NCBI GenBank assembly: GCA_012295275.1
Contig: CM022671.1
Location: 24,292,822 to 24,356,821 of the forward strand
Source: Chrysomallon squamiferum
Taxonomy: Eukaryota; Mollusca; Gastropoda; Neomphalida; Peltospiridae
Length of the DNA stretch: 64,000 nt
Direction of reading: 5' to 3'
The first letter of the stretch is position 1, and the number at the start of each line of letters is the position of its first letter. A model generated the notes under the pieces. The model was not told the DNA's origin. It searched no databases and saw nothing but the letters and a program-made list of their open reading frames with translations. Shown piece after piece: positions 49,148 to 62,231 of the stretch. The translations under genes were made by a program, and so were the position numbers.

Positions 49148-49801
49148 TTCCGGCGTGAGGTTTTAATTTAATTTATATCATCGTCTTTATATTAAATGAA
49201 AAACGATAAGTCTAGCAGCATTTTATTATTAAAAGAACGAGTCATCTGTTGTTTTGATGTAGATAGACGTGAATAATGTCTAAGAAAAGTAACTGATGTA
49301 CTTTAGCTCTTAGCATGGGGCAAGACGCCTGAAGCTGAGCTTTTTGTCCCTCCACTAAAATTATCTTGTCCCCACTGATTTGCATAAAATATAATATATA
49401 TCTTACATGACCTTCATAACGCTAAACTGTCTAAACTAACAATTATTTTTCTTCTTATTGCTGTTAACATCAACATTAATTTTAAATATCAACAACATAG
49501 CAAGGTTAAACGAGAGAGAGAGAGAGAGACTATAAATAAGTCTGATTTTTAACGTTTATCTGTGCATCGTTATGAGCTTACATTTCGCATATTTTAGTTC
49601 TTTATTAACTGAAAAGATTAGTCCTCAATTCCTGACGAATGCAATGGTCACTAAAAATGCACTGCAGTTAGCATAAAGTAATAATCTGATACGTATATAT
49701 CTAACAAACTCAGATAGAATCACCGAACATAATACGACATATAACTGCTTGTGCTATATCAGTTCGTTAACGTCAGCATTATAAAAACTGAGAACCGTGA
49801 C

Positions 49802-50154
49802 ATGCACATTCAAAATATGGCGCTTTTGTCAGCAGCAGCAGCAATGCAGAGAATACAAAACAATGTTTTATTTAAAATATTTCATCCTTTTCACTCAAAA
49901 GTGAAACATTTTCACGTAGGGAATGCCGTTAACCATTCCGTATTAAACAAAGTTAATTCTTCTGCTCTGAATTTTGATAATTTCAAAGATGCTTTCGGTA
50001 CTAAAAGGACATCAGAATTGGTTCGTGCTTTGTTTATCATTCATTTGTGCTCTAAGTCCTGGGTTACAGACAATTCATTGACAGTAAGTATGAAATGCAG
50101 CTATGTCCCATGTTTTTTTTTTTTGTTGTTGTTGTTGTTGTTATTAATTAATTA

Positions 50155-50190
<36 letters not shown>

Positions 50191-50502
50191 TAAAACCAAT
50201 TAATTAATTAATTAAAAAGAAAATATGAATAAATAAAACGTTATAAAAAAGGATATTGTCAAAAATTTGATGTCAATATTTGCTAAATTGTCTTTAAAAT
50301 TCAAACAAACAAGATTTTAATAAGATGATAATTTCACTAATTGTGAAAAAAAAAAAAAATAAATAAAAATAATAATAATAAATTATCTATAAAGAAATAT
50401 TTCAATTTAAGTCTGAAAAAATCTAAAAATGTCATTGCGGAATACTAAACACAACTTAAATCGGGTTGCGTTAATAATGGAATAAACAGAGAACTGGAAG
50501 TG

Positions 50503-50537
<35 letters not shown>

Positions 50538-51113
50538 TAATTGGATATTCAAAGTATGTAATGTTTTGAGAAAAACCAGATGTTTACATATGGTAAACTA
50601 CAGAAACCTATGGAAGCCAGATATAACAAGCTAGAGTTTAAAACAATGTTTTATTTTATTTTATTTCATTTCATTTCAGTTTGTTTTGTTTTATTTTATT
50701 TGTTTATTTATTTATTTTCTTTTTTTTTAAGAACAAAAACAGACAAGGTTTTGAAATATTTATGTTTTATATCAGTTGACTAATACAAAATGAAAATAGG
50801 AGAGTATCGTGGAATATAAACGGAATTAACCAAAGTGTGTTGTGCCTTTTCTAGCTTTAGAATGATGAACACAACTCTTCGTTACAATATTATGCAGATG
50901 TTCATCAAATGTTAAAATATATGACTGATACAAGCTTGCATCGGAAAGTGGCAGAAACTGACAGGGGCACGTATTAACATTAGATGTAGTTGAAACTTTT
51001 AAACATACATAATTAAATAAATAAATAAATCCAATGACACTATAGAATAATTTTATTATTATTTTGTGTGCATATGCTACCTTCAAATAGATATTAAAGT
51101 TTTCAAAAAAAAA

Positions 51114-51169
<56 letters not shown>

Positions 51170-53694
51170 TGAACAGCAAAAACAATGATAATAATAAAAT
51201 AAAAACAATTATGGTAGTGGGACATTTATATAAAGGAATAAATTGAGATTTGTTGTAGGAAAATAAATTTAATTACATATTCAAAGTATGTCATATATAT
51301 AAAAAAAAAAAACCCCAAACATTCTACAATGGTAAATTACACAAACATACGGAAGCCAGAAAAAGCTAGAAATGGGTTAATTTTAAAACAATATTTTATT
51401 TTACTTTATTATATTTAATTTTTAATTTTTTAAATTTTTATTTATTATTTATTTTTTATTATTATTATTTTTATTTTTATTTTATTTATTAATTATTATC
51501 TGTAAAACACAAATAGGCAAAGTATTGAAATGTTTATTTCGTACTACTAGGTCATTCATCTGGCTTCGGTATGTCGACTAAGTACAGAAGGAAAATAGGT
51601 CAGACTCCGTAGAATACGTACAGTTTATCATATTACGTAACTGAATTCCTTCAGTAATCTTCAATGCAAATATTTATTTTTAGTGTTTAAAACTTCGGGA
51701 AGTCTGAGGAGTTCGTGATGCCAGCACCTGTCATGTAACTGTGGCTTCCAGTGTTCTCGTTTTAAATATCACTTTTATATAATTTGTAATTCGTTCGATA
51801 TGAATGAAGTAAACGACATACAGACAACAGTTGCAAACCACTAAGGTATTCTTATTCAGCAATGAAAAAAAAAAAAGAAAAAAAAAGAAAGAGGGATTTT
51901 TTTTTTTTTTTTTTTTCAATCTAAAAAATAAACAAAACAAAACAAAAAAAGTTATAAGTATATATCTTTAACGATGCATTACAACACTTTAAAACATTTC
52001 GTATACTTTGATGTTATTGTCTTGTGAATTAACCACTGCTCAGTTAATTCTGTGTGCGCGTGATTTTTGTCTTCAGCATGAATAATTATCCATTTTATAG
52101 CATTCTGAGGATTTGTTAATATTATTCTGTTTAATCATCTGAACTATAAACTACTGTACATTTATACACAGAATACTGATGACGTTTCCTTTTATGCAAT
52201 TTTGAAAATATTTAATTAAAATAGAAAATACAGTTGCCGCCCAGGAATGGTTGAAATGAGCACCATCTATTTTTACAGTGTCTGGAAAATTTCGTTACTT
52301 TTAACCAACCCTTATTTCCTCATGCTTTACATAATTTAAGTTTTTTGAAAGAGTGTGTAATAGACATTAGAAAAATATTCTGCCTGCTTTTTACTTTATT
52401 GAATTTTGCAGTAAAGTATTGTTCGGGTTATCAAGAGATATCTTTTAAAAATATAATGAGTTTATAATTTTAAACTGTAAAACGTCTACACACTGTCACA
52501 GATATGAAACCTGTTTAACAATTTTTTAAGCTACATTAAGTTCACGTTCATCATCTATTTAAAATACAACCTCTTTGCTGTCAGTTAATCGACGTGCAGA
52601 ATAGCAATTTAAAAATATTACAAATATAACTGAATACTATAGACTTAATTCATCCTTAATTATTTTCTCTTAAAAATTCTACATAAAAAAAACAAAAAAA
52701 CAACAACAAACAATAATAACAAAAACCCATAATTGGCTATTCTAAAATTATGCTAATTTTCCATTTATCAAGTGGCTTCGTGTAGGAGAAAGGGTACTTG
52801 GCACTCGTCTTTTTACGGCAGTCATGAAGAGGACCTTCTATGGACAGTTTATTGGTGGTGAAACGCCATCAGAAATGCAGAAAACAGTAGCGTCTTGCAG
52901 GAATTCGGGAGCAGGATCAATACTTCTAGTTCCAGTGGAAGAAGACCCTCCTGCACATATAAGGTTGTTGTAACAGCTCTCTATCAACTAATGTTCACTG
53001 TAAGATCAAGTTGTATATAACTGTACTGTCTAAAGAAAAGGATTTTTACTTCTAGTTCCAATGAAAAAAAACGTTTTCTTAAGTTGTAAGGTACTTTGTG
53101 CTATTACTTATGTTAAAGTGTTCAAAATGATCTTTAGTTTGATATATTAAATCTGTTCAGATAGGAATGCTGGCATACAGCCATAGTAAGCTATTTTTAT
53201 GCACACAAGCATATAAAAATTCTTAAAATTTTAAAGCTTCCAATTACAGCTTGATTATCTGAAATACATATTAAGTTCGGGTTTATTATATATATAAATA
53301 TGTTTGATATCACATGTTAAACAAGTCTACTAAAGAAATATATACAACTTATTCACACAATAATAAAATAAATAATAAGAAATTAAATAAATAAATGAAT
53401 AAATAAATTAAATATGTAAATAAATATAAAAAGCGCATATACATATACATTAATATAATATTTCCCGAAAGTGAATTTCAGTTTAACGGCATAAAAGAAA
53501 CATAATTGATCAATGTTAATATGTTGGTTTCTGCTGTTAACACAGAGACAAAATATATGACGACAGTACACAGAACATCATCAACTGTATCAACATGACA
53601 GCAAGTTTTGTTGGCTCACGTCCAATGATGCAAATGAAAATACCGGCCATTATGTCCACGGAGCTTTGCGTAAGAACGTCATCATCATCAATAC

Positions 53695-53748
<54 letters not shown>

Positions 53749-56700
53749 CACTGTTGTTGTTGTTGTCGTCGTCATAATTGTCATAATATTATCATTTGAA
53801 GGGGAGCCACTGAACACTTTCCATTAAGCTTGACTATATATTTCTGAGCTGACTTTGTGGTAAGGTTATCTGAAAGATGGGTGTCAAATGTTTGGACAGG
53901 GGCTTTCCATAGGCTCTGTTTTCCGAAAAGAGCCCCGGATTACGATTAGTAATCTTCGACACTGGGCATCTCGTTATTATCAAAATATAAACCTCTGTTG
54001 TGTTACGGTAATAACGAAATATTCTCTGATTATTTAATATGCAGATAATAAATCTGATATATTTAAATATTTCAGATTGTCTGAAGAAATATTTCTTTTA
54101 ATTAAAGTTGTGTTTATTTAAAATGTATTGTTAAAATGGTTGGTTTGTTTATGACACTTCAGACAGAGCTCAGTCGTCTGTTTCCCGAGCCTTCCAAACA
54201 GCCCGAGATTATCGAGCGTTTGGCGAGAAGTATAAAAGAAGACAATACCGTAAGACATAAATAAAATAATTTCAAATAAATTGAAATAACTTTTGTATGA
54301 TGTTTATAAAAATAACAGAATGAAGATATATGCAAGATGTGTGTGTGTATATGTGAGAGAGAGAGCTATCAGAAATACCGTCATTTATATGAAAAATTAT
54401 AATTAAGAATATTTATTTCTTCTTTACATAATTTCTTTAAAAAAATTAATAATAATAATTATCATTATAAAAAAAATATGTATTTTCAGCCTTAATTTCA
54501 TTCATATTTCGTTGCAAAATCTTTCATTTTTTTATTTTTATTTTATATATATATATATATTTATTTATTTTCAAGGTCGAAATCCCAGGTTTGTCAGAAG
54601 ATTTTCAAAGCCAGTTAAACAAAGGGCTGAAGCGATTTGCAACAATAGCAAAAGTATTAACTCCTCAGATTGTGATAGTTTCAGTTACCACAAATACAAT
54701 TTTTATCGTATCATTTGTGCCTAAACATTTTACTTGTTCCATTTGAGGAACAAACTCGACAAACCTCTCTCATGGTCACTTATAAAATACCAGCCGGTAT
54801 ATATCTAAGACATAAATTCTGTATAATGTTTTAGAATTTTCAGTGAATTATCAAACACTATAGCAGACTGTATTTTACAGCGATAAAGATAATATAATAT
54901 TTAATTAAATAATATAGCGTCATTAAACAACATCAACTGGAAACTTTGTATATGCTCTATTTGACAGAAGTGTTTATTTCAATCTCTGATATTTTTATCA
55001 CCAGGTGGCATCCACAAAAAACGTCATTCTTATGATCGACGCAGAATATACATATTTGAATGCTGCTTTAAATCTGGTGACACTGGCAATGATGTTAGCG
55101 TATAACACTAATACAACAGTTATTGCCTACACCTATCAAAACTATCTGAAGGTATCAGTAAAACTCATTCGTTAATATTATTAGAAAAAATCCATTAAAC
55201 GTTCTCATCAACATCGTAAAATAAATAATCATAATGGTGTTTTGCCAAGGCTTATGAGAAACCAAACAAATGAAAATGTCTAGAATGAAGTTTTTATTTC
55301 ACGTTATTGCCTCCGACATTACGATCTTTAAAAACAAGCAACTCAGATTTAATGTATGAATGTTCCATTTGTTTTAATAGTTTTCATTATATTTATTTAT
55401 ATTTACATACATTTTTTATACGTATTATCAAATGCTTAACTTAGTGACACAGGAAAACGCTACTGATTAAAATTTTATTTGCACATAACAAATCAAAATT
55501 TTACACATTCAGTCAGTGCTTTCAATTTATAATTTTAAATTAGATTCTTTGATTACAGTTGTTATTCACAATGCGTGGATACGGAAAACAAGCCTTTTGT
55601 TTCTAAATAGTGGTGATAGGATAAAAATGTAAACCTAAAACGTTAAATAATTTTACTCATCGTAAATCGTTGATTTCCCGTAGGATATACATAGCACTCT
55701 ACGTCGAGATATGGAATTCATCAGCAGAAAAGGGGTTTGTTTCGGTACCAAAATGGTTCGAGGTGCCTACATATTTACAGAACGATCGCGGGCGATGATG
55801 TTGGGGTATCCCGATCCCATTCACGCTACCATCGATGATACCGCGAAGTCTTACCAGCATTCAGTAGGCTTGATGCTTGACAGAATTCAGAAAGATCCAC
55901 ACAAAAATACTGTTATCGTAGCGACACACAACGAGTTAGCGATCGAAAACATTATTCGGAAGTAAGTAGAACTGTTTTAGATTTATTTAATATTTACTTA
56001 TTTGTTTGCTTGCTTGCTTGTTTGTTTGATTATTGTTTGCTTGCTTGTTTGTTTGATTATTGTTTGCTTGTTTGTTTGCTTATTGTTTGCTTGTTTGTTT
56101 GATTACTGTTGTTCTGTCTAGATGGTTAAATATATATTATTATTGCTTGATTGATTGCCTATTCTGTAATTAAATGGTTCACTGTGCTTACATTGTTTAA
56201 TGACTTAAAACATCTTTGCTGTTACTGCTACTACTATTACTACTACTACTACCACCATTACTAATACTAATACATTTACTAACGCTATATCTTACAATGA
56301 CTGACACTAACACTGATATTAATAATGTTTTAGAATGCAAGAATGTAATATACCTCAGGATTCAGAATCCGTACTGTTTGCTCAGATATTTGGAATGGGA
56401 GACTATATAACATGTACATTAGGTAAATTCTCTTTCTTTTATTTATTTATGACTTGGTTTACATAATGTGGCTTATTAGATCTTCAGTAAATTATACGAG
56501 TTATAATTATTATTTTTTAAATGGTGATAAAGAATATAAACGAAATAAAAGATAATAAAATAACATTACAAAATATCGTTCACAAATTCAGAGTTGTAAG
56601 CAGAATTCTTTGACTAGAAAATATATGCTTTTCTTTTAATGCTCCCGTATACACATTTACATATATCTAATTCTGAGTTTCTGATGTAGGAAAAAATGGA

Positions 56701-56877
56701 TTCTTGACTTATAAATCCATACCATACGGATCCCTAAACGAAACGCTACCGTATTTGTCCAGACGAGCCCAAGAAAACAGAGCAATTTTTGAAGGAACTC
56801 GAAGAGAAAGAGAACTTCTCAAAGCTGCCCTAAAAGACAGGTTAAAGCAGAAAATGTTTTTCAAGGCGACAACTTGA
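49802..56877 (+). CDS. PRODH2: PRODH2, mitochondrial hydroxyproline dehydrogenase
   Basis: Nine exons, 49802..50083, 52773..52963, 53546..53669, 54163..54249, 54576..54653, 55005..55151, 55684..55961, 56334..56422 and 56690..56877, give 487 residues. The FAD-dependent TIM-barrel motifs are kept: MIDAEYTYLN (about 264-273), TKMVRGAYIFTERSRA with the active-site Lys326, VATHNE (about 381-386) and YKSIPYGSLNETLPYLSRRA with Arg450-Arg451 that hold the substrate carboxylate. YKSIPYGSL, FYGQFIGGET and DAEYT agree with PRODH2 rather than PRODH1, and the total lacks the long insert of PRODH1. The reaction oxidises trans-4-hydroxy-L-proline to 1-pyrroline-3-hydroxy-5-carboxylate, passing electrons to quinone. 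The N-terminus (MALLSAAAAMQRIQ and a basic, acid-poor stretch) suits a mitochondrial presequence. The ATG at 49817 has a better context and may be the start. The usual FGQLLGMCD is FAQIFGMGD here. Confidence 0.92.
50131..50200. repeat. GTT/TTAA/AAT compound repeat in PRODH2 intron 1
   Basis: GTT units, then TTAA tandem units, then AAT units. Confidence 0.85.
51117..51170. repeat. AAT microsatellite in PRODH2 intron 1
   Basis: About 17 AAT units. Confidence 0.9.
53698..53766. repeat. ATT/GTT/GTC microsatellite in PRODH2 intron 3
   Basis: About 17 ATT units, then GTT and GTC triplets, beginning 28 bases after the donor at 53670. Confidence 0.9.
55998..56108. repeat. TTTG/CTTG higher-order tandem repeat in PRODH2 intron 7
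   Basis: Tetranucleotide units (TTTG, CTTG) are arranged in about three larger units of roughly 30 bases, each ending in GATTATT or a variant. It starts about 37 bases after the donor of the exon ending at 55961. Confidence 0.8.
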
Positions 56878-57035
56878 AAACATTCTTCAAGTTGTGCAAC
56901 GGTTCTTCCAACACTTTTTCTTCAACACTTTTAAGTGACAACAAGGTTTCGTTTTTTTAAAAAGTTATATACATATTTACACGATTACATTTATGAATGA
57001 ATCATGGACGAAATTCATATTTGTAGAATTGCAAT

Positions 57036-57041
57036 AATAAA
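57036..57041 (+). terminator. Polyadenylation signal for PRODH2
   Basis: AATAAA 159 bases after the PRODH2 stop codon. Confidence 0.5.
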
Positions 57042-57918
57042 ATTTTATCAGTCACTGTTATTATCGATATTTTTATTTGAATAAATGTTTGTGTGTTTGC
57101 TTTTGTACCTGTATGTATGTTTGCATTTGTTCGTTTCAATAAAAAAAATGTGTATTAATATTATAGCTTAAACATGCAAATATGTGTCTCTCTGTTTGCC
57201 TATACGTGTTTCTGGTCCACGTATGTGTATATGTAAGTCCATAGTCCTGTGTAAATGTGTCTGTGCTGGATATAAATATTAAATATTTAGTACGTACCCA
57301 TATCGCCATTCTGATTAATATGAATAAATTGTTATAGCTTTTATTTGTAAACATTATTGAATTATTATATTGATCTACAGCTACAGTTTATCAGAATAAA
57401 ACATATCAAAACAAGTCTGTCGTTAGATCACTCATATTTTATTGTATAATTATAAAGAGGACAAACATTATGATAACATACTGTAACAGTAGTAATGGCG
57501 AATGACGATGCCTTAATTCACAGAATAATAACGGTACATATCTTAATGTCAGACATATATTTCTATGTTTAAAACATTATTTACTTATTTATATATATTA
57601 TATATTTGTTCGTTTGTACATTTGTTTGTTTATTTGTTTATATTTGTTTGTGACATTATTATAATTTTTTTTTCTTCTTTAATTAAAACACTATAAAATA
57701 TATATTAAAAACATAAGAACTACCATAGTTATTCTTACCTATCACTCTCATGTTATGGATTTCTCAAAGACAGACAGATTTGTAAACCAAAACAAAACAA
57801 CCTTCGAATGGGTTAATTATATTTATAAACATTTTTGCACAAATATTGTATGATTACAAAAATCTGCTGCGTTGAAATAATTTATGTGAAAAAGTTGAAG
57901 ATATTGTGTAAGTTCTAA
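57042..57918. other. Convergent intergenic region
   Basis: AT-rich, no coding feature, between the tail of PRODH2 and the tail of the first EF-hand gene. Confidence 0.5.
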
Positions 57919-58098
57919 TCATTCTACAGGCACTGGAACACAGTCATGATAGAGCTGCAAAATATTAAAATATAATGTAATGTAATTCAATATAATGTAA
58001 TGTAATGCAATATCAGATATCACAATACAATACAATACAATTTATATATATATATATTCACATAGACACACACAGTCAAATGTACAACTATTACAGTT

Positions 58099-58185
<87 letters not shown>

Positions 58186-60598
58186 AAACCTTAGTGAATT
58201 AAATTAATTAATTAAAAGATGAATATAACATCATAATAAAAATAAAAATGTCTTCAAATGATACAATAGTCAATAAAATTAAATTAATTGTTTTACGAAT
58301 AACAACAAACTTAAACAAACTTGAAAAAGTATATATATACATATATATCACTGGAAGCTAACTAGGTAACTAAAAATAATATTTTAAAGTATAAAATACG
58401 TGTAAATTCTTGCATTTTACGCACGTTGTCTATTAAAACTGTTATATTTTACTTTTGTAAAACTTTTAAACTTAGAACTTACGATTTCAAACCATCTTCT
58501 AAATTCACTATTCGTCACGGTACCGTCTTTATTTGCTGTAGGAAGAAAGAACAGAGAATAAATAAATCTAACAAGGGGTTAAAAATTCGAATGACCTTTG
58601 AAAAAAGGTAAAATTTCTCCTCACTCCATACACATTTTTCTATATTATTGAAAAAAGAAGACTATGAAGTATTAGCAGTAGAAGAAGAAAACGAAGAAAA
58701 AAAAAGAGATCGTATATTGTCATCGCAATATATTACCAAAATCATGTCTAACTTCAGTGGAAGACATAAGATTTGATTCTTAACTCCACAGTTATTTTAC
58801 GAGAGAGAAGACTCGATGCCGTAATATCATTAGATTTTTTAAAAGATTTTATCTAATACAGGAAAACATGAATAATATAGCCTTTTTTAATCATTCATTG
58901 AAACGGTTGATTCTGAATTTCAGTATGACGAATCATATAGATGACATTAAACAAACTGAATATTTTAATATCAAATAATAAACAAATAATTAAAATATTT
59001 AAAATATAGCCTTTTCTAACCTTTAATGTATTTACTTATGCTTATCGTACTATAGATACTATAAAGAAATAATTTAAGTACTAAATAATGAAAAATTATT
59101 AGAATCTTTAACATCTAGCACAAATATTATGTGTTTTCTGTGTACATCTACTAATAATTTTGTTTAAAAAATATGTATTAAATTTTTTTTTAAATTAAAA
59201 TATGGTTCACCTTCTAAACCTTACACTTACTTAAAGAATTACAAAATAAGGATAATTTCTAGAGCAAAAAAAAAAAAATTAAAAAAAGTTTTAAATTAAA
59301 AAACTAAAACAAATATTCATAGCAATAAATTGATACTAATCTTAAAATCGCTTGCTTACCATCTATAGCATCATAAAGAAGTGGAATGTCTTCAGAACCA
59401 AATAGCTTATTATGATTTCGGTCTAGATGGTTAAACAGATATTCTGAAAAATCAGGAACATCGCGATATATCTGACCCCAGGTGTAAATAAATTCATATC
59501 GATCTATCCTCATGTCTCCTGAAATACATATATTAAAACAATATTTTAAGAAGTAATATTTTTTAAAGGTAAAAAAAATTATTTATTCACAATGTCAACT
59601 GATGATCATGATGTTACAATCGTAGTCAAAATTACTTTTTTGTACTTTTCCTTTTGTTCTTTTGTACTTCTTCTTCTTCTTGTGTTGTTGTTGTCGTTAT
59701 TGTTGTTGTTGTTATTATCATCATCATTATATTCATCATCTTTATTATTATCATTATTATTGTTATTGTTGTCTTTGTTGTTGTTATTATTATTATCATC
59801 GTCATTTTTCTTATTAGTATTATTATTTTTATTGTTATTGTCGTCGTTGTTGTTGTTGTTGTTGTATTTTATTTCCAATTACAGTCTTAACAAATCAAAT
59901 CGAAAATATTCTTACGTGGATAGAGGTCGAACCGCGATACAAATGCGGAAATAATTTCAAAGATGCTGACAACACCATTACGGTCGTGGTCGGCGTCTCT
60001 GACGACTTGATCGATGACGTGTTTGGCGGTAAGACGATCTTGGTTGTTGTGTATACAGCTAGGCTTACTGAAAAGTTTAAAAAACAAAAAAAACAAATCT
60101 AGTCAAAAGAACAAAATCAAATAAAAAACAATAATTTAAATTAAATAAAAAAAATAAAAAAAGCCAAACAAAACAACAACAACAAAAAACAAAACAAATA
60201 CAATCAATACAAAACAAACAAATAAAAACTATTTCAAAACTGCATTTTAATATTGTAACTGAATGAATGAATTAACAAATAAGAGATAAAAATTTGGGTA
60301 AGTGATATTTAAAACCGAATAATTCAAAATACATGATAATCTATTTATTTATTTAAAAAAAATAATATTTAAAACCGAACGAATTAACCGTTGATTTTTA
60401 CAATTTTTGTCTCTCCATTCTACTGTAGCTTGTGTCTACAATTAGTATATTTATTTATGTTTTTAAAAAAAGAAAAAACTCTTTCTTAAAGGTTTTTTTT
60501 TTTCCCCACAGCATTTTCAATTACAAAAATAATTCTAAGAGTTCTTGTACTTGCCCATAAACTAATCCAGTTAGAACAAGAAAAATAAACAGTATCAT
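57919..60598 (-). CDS. Secreted EF-hand protein, copy A
   Basis: Five exons, 60555..60598, 59916..60067, 59360..59518, 58483..58535 and 57919..57954 (44, 152, 159, 53 and 36 nt), code for 147 residues. The first exon is a signal peptide, MILFIFLVLTGLVYG. A canonical EF-hand loop, DHDRNGVVSIFE, follows near residues 42-53; a degenerate one, DRNHNKLFGSED, is near 96-107; and a canonical one, DANKDGTVTNSE, is near 117-128. The weak DMRIDRYEF stretch may be the rest of another lost loop, which would make a four-hand layout. Two cysteines, one just after the signal peptide and one near the end (YHDCVP), could form a disulfide. It is likely a secreted calcium-binding protein. Intron 1 starts with gcaagt instead of gtaagt. 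Copy B at 62067-63750 has exactly the same exon lengths. I do not know a named orthologue. Confidence 0.82.
58102..58182. repeat. CT microsatellite in the last intron of EF-hand copy A
   Basis: Forty CT units; the last intron of copy B carries the same repeat in the same orientation. Confidence 0.95.
59673..59865. repeat. Degenerate GTT/ATT/ATC triplet tract in EF-hand copy A intron 2
   Basis: Mixed T-rich triplets about 190 bases long. They give long spurious Leu/Asn/Ile/Val frames on both strands that are not genes. Confidence 0.85.
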
Positions 60599-60840
60599 TG
60601 TCAGTTAATCCTGAAATAATGAAATGAAGGTTATCAGGATATCGTGAACAATAACAAGCTGATTAGATTATTGTTAATTTCTTCTTCTTATAGCAGTAAA
60701 GTAATAATAATAATAATAATAATAACAATAACAATAACAATAATAATAATCATCATCATCATCATCTTTATATTACAACTGCATATAATGATATTGAAAT
60801 GGAAAAAATGCTAAAACCCAAACGTTACTGTTAATACTGC

Positions 60841-61128
60841 AGCTAACACTACTACTACAATTTCCACTACCCCTACTCCTGCTTCAACTACTACTACTTT
60901 GCGACCATTAATACTATTACTACTAGAAATACGGATAAATATTAATACTAATACTAGTAATAATGTCAGTATTACTGCTACTACTAGTATTACAACAACC
61001 ACACCTACTACTACTGTTACTACTTCTACAACTACTAGTATTGCTACTACATCTACTATTACTACCAATAATAATAATAATAATAAGAAAGAAGAAGAAG
61101 AAGAAGAAGAAGAAGAATAGGGAGAAGA
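60841..61128. repeat. Degenerate ACT/AAT/GAA triplet tract
   Basis: About 290 bases of interrupted ACT triplets ending in pure AAT and GAA units. The frames through it (Thr-, Val- or Ser-rich) are translated repeat, not genes. Confidence 0.85.
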
Positions 61129-61399
61129 CGAAGAAGAAACAATCAAACAAATATTATTAATGCTGCGTTATACAGACCCTATACCACCCTTTGTTTATCT
61201 CTCGGTTTATGAGAAATATCACCAATTACTGGAGAGACGTGTAAACACAGATGCTGCTTTCACATCGTGGTAATGCAGTTAATTTGATAAGCACAGATAA
61301 CATGTCTTTTCCTTTCGTCCCACTAATATTTATTAATGTCAGTTTGTTCTTACATGTTAAAATTAGACATCTCTCTTCTTCCGTTGCAAATTTTTCTTC

Positions 61400-61459
<60 letters not shown>
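61400..61459. repeat. ATT microsatellite
   Basis: About 19 ATT units upstream of EF-hand copy A. Confidence 0.9.
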
Positions 61460-62066
61460 TTATAATTTGAATAAACAACTGGTTAATTTAGCCTTGTATT
61501 TACCACAACCAATTCAAAATTAGTTAATTTATTTGTGTGACCTAAAGGGAAGGCATGGCAAACGTAAACGGTATATATTGCTACATTAGAGTTACATTGG
61601 AGAGGAATGGTAAATATATTACTATTGGTGAATACTAAAATCTAGGGTCCAAAATGAGTATTGCTCCTGTACAGTGGATTAAACATAATCAGTATATAAT
61701 GTTATAGTTAATGGCGGCTAGGAAATAAGGAAAATAAAAAATAAAGAGTAATAAAAAGTGTACTGTTTCAAGTATCCGTCGGTTCAAAAAGAATGATTCT
61801 TATCTTTAACAAACAAAACGTAAATAAATTCATTAATAATAATAATAATAATAATAATAACAGATCGTGTTATGAAATTTATGAAAAGCATTAAAGAAAA
61901 TACCGATAATTTGCCTTTAATTTGTATTTTCTTTATCGTTACCTTTAATTAGTTTAATACGTAAAGAATATTTTTCCATCATTAATGAAGAGCAAATAAA
62001 AACAAGAACAAACAAACAAAAAACATATTTACTCCCTCAATACCAAACAATGACAGAGAAATGAAT

Positions 62067-62147
62067 TCAGTGTATTTCGACAGGAACACAGTCTCTGTAC
62101 AGCTGAAAGAAAATACACAGACATAATATTAATTATTGTAATTAAAT

Positions 62148-62231
<84 letters not shown>

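Larger units (their letters stand above)
47681..49801. other. TMEM199 3'UTR and intergenic region upstream of PRODH2
   Basis: Contains AATAAA at 48157-48162 for TMEM199, a GT run at 48880-48907 and an ATTT/ATT run at 49091-49146. The frame at 48532-48768 has no recognisable features and I leave it uncalled. The final 200 bases should hold the PRODH2 promoter. Confidence 0.45.
60599..62066. other. Region between the EF-hand paralogues
   Basis: Should contain the promoter of copy A, which is transcribed leftward. Also holds AAT/ATC triplets (60702-60768), an ACT-rich tract (60841-61128) and ATT units (61400-61459). No gene seen. Confidence 0.5.

Noticed and set aside
59592-59954. Long open frames rich in Leu, Asn or Ile/Val on both strands
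   Set aside because: They are translations of a GTT/ATT triplet repeat inside an intron of EF-hand copy A.
60811-61150. Thr-, Ser- and Val-rich frames on both strands
   Set aside because: Translated ACT/AAT/GAA repeat tract; no codon bias, domains or splice context.
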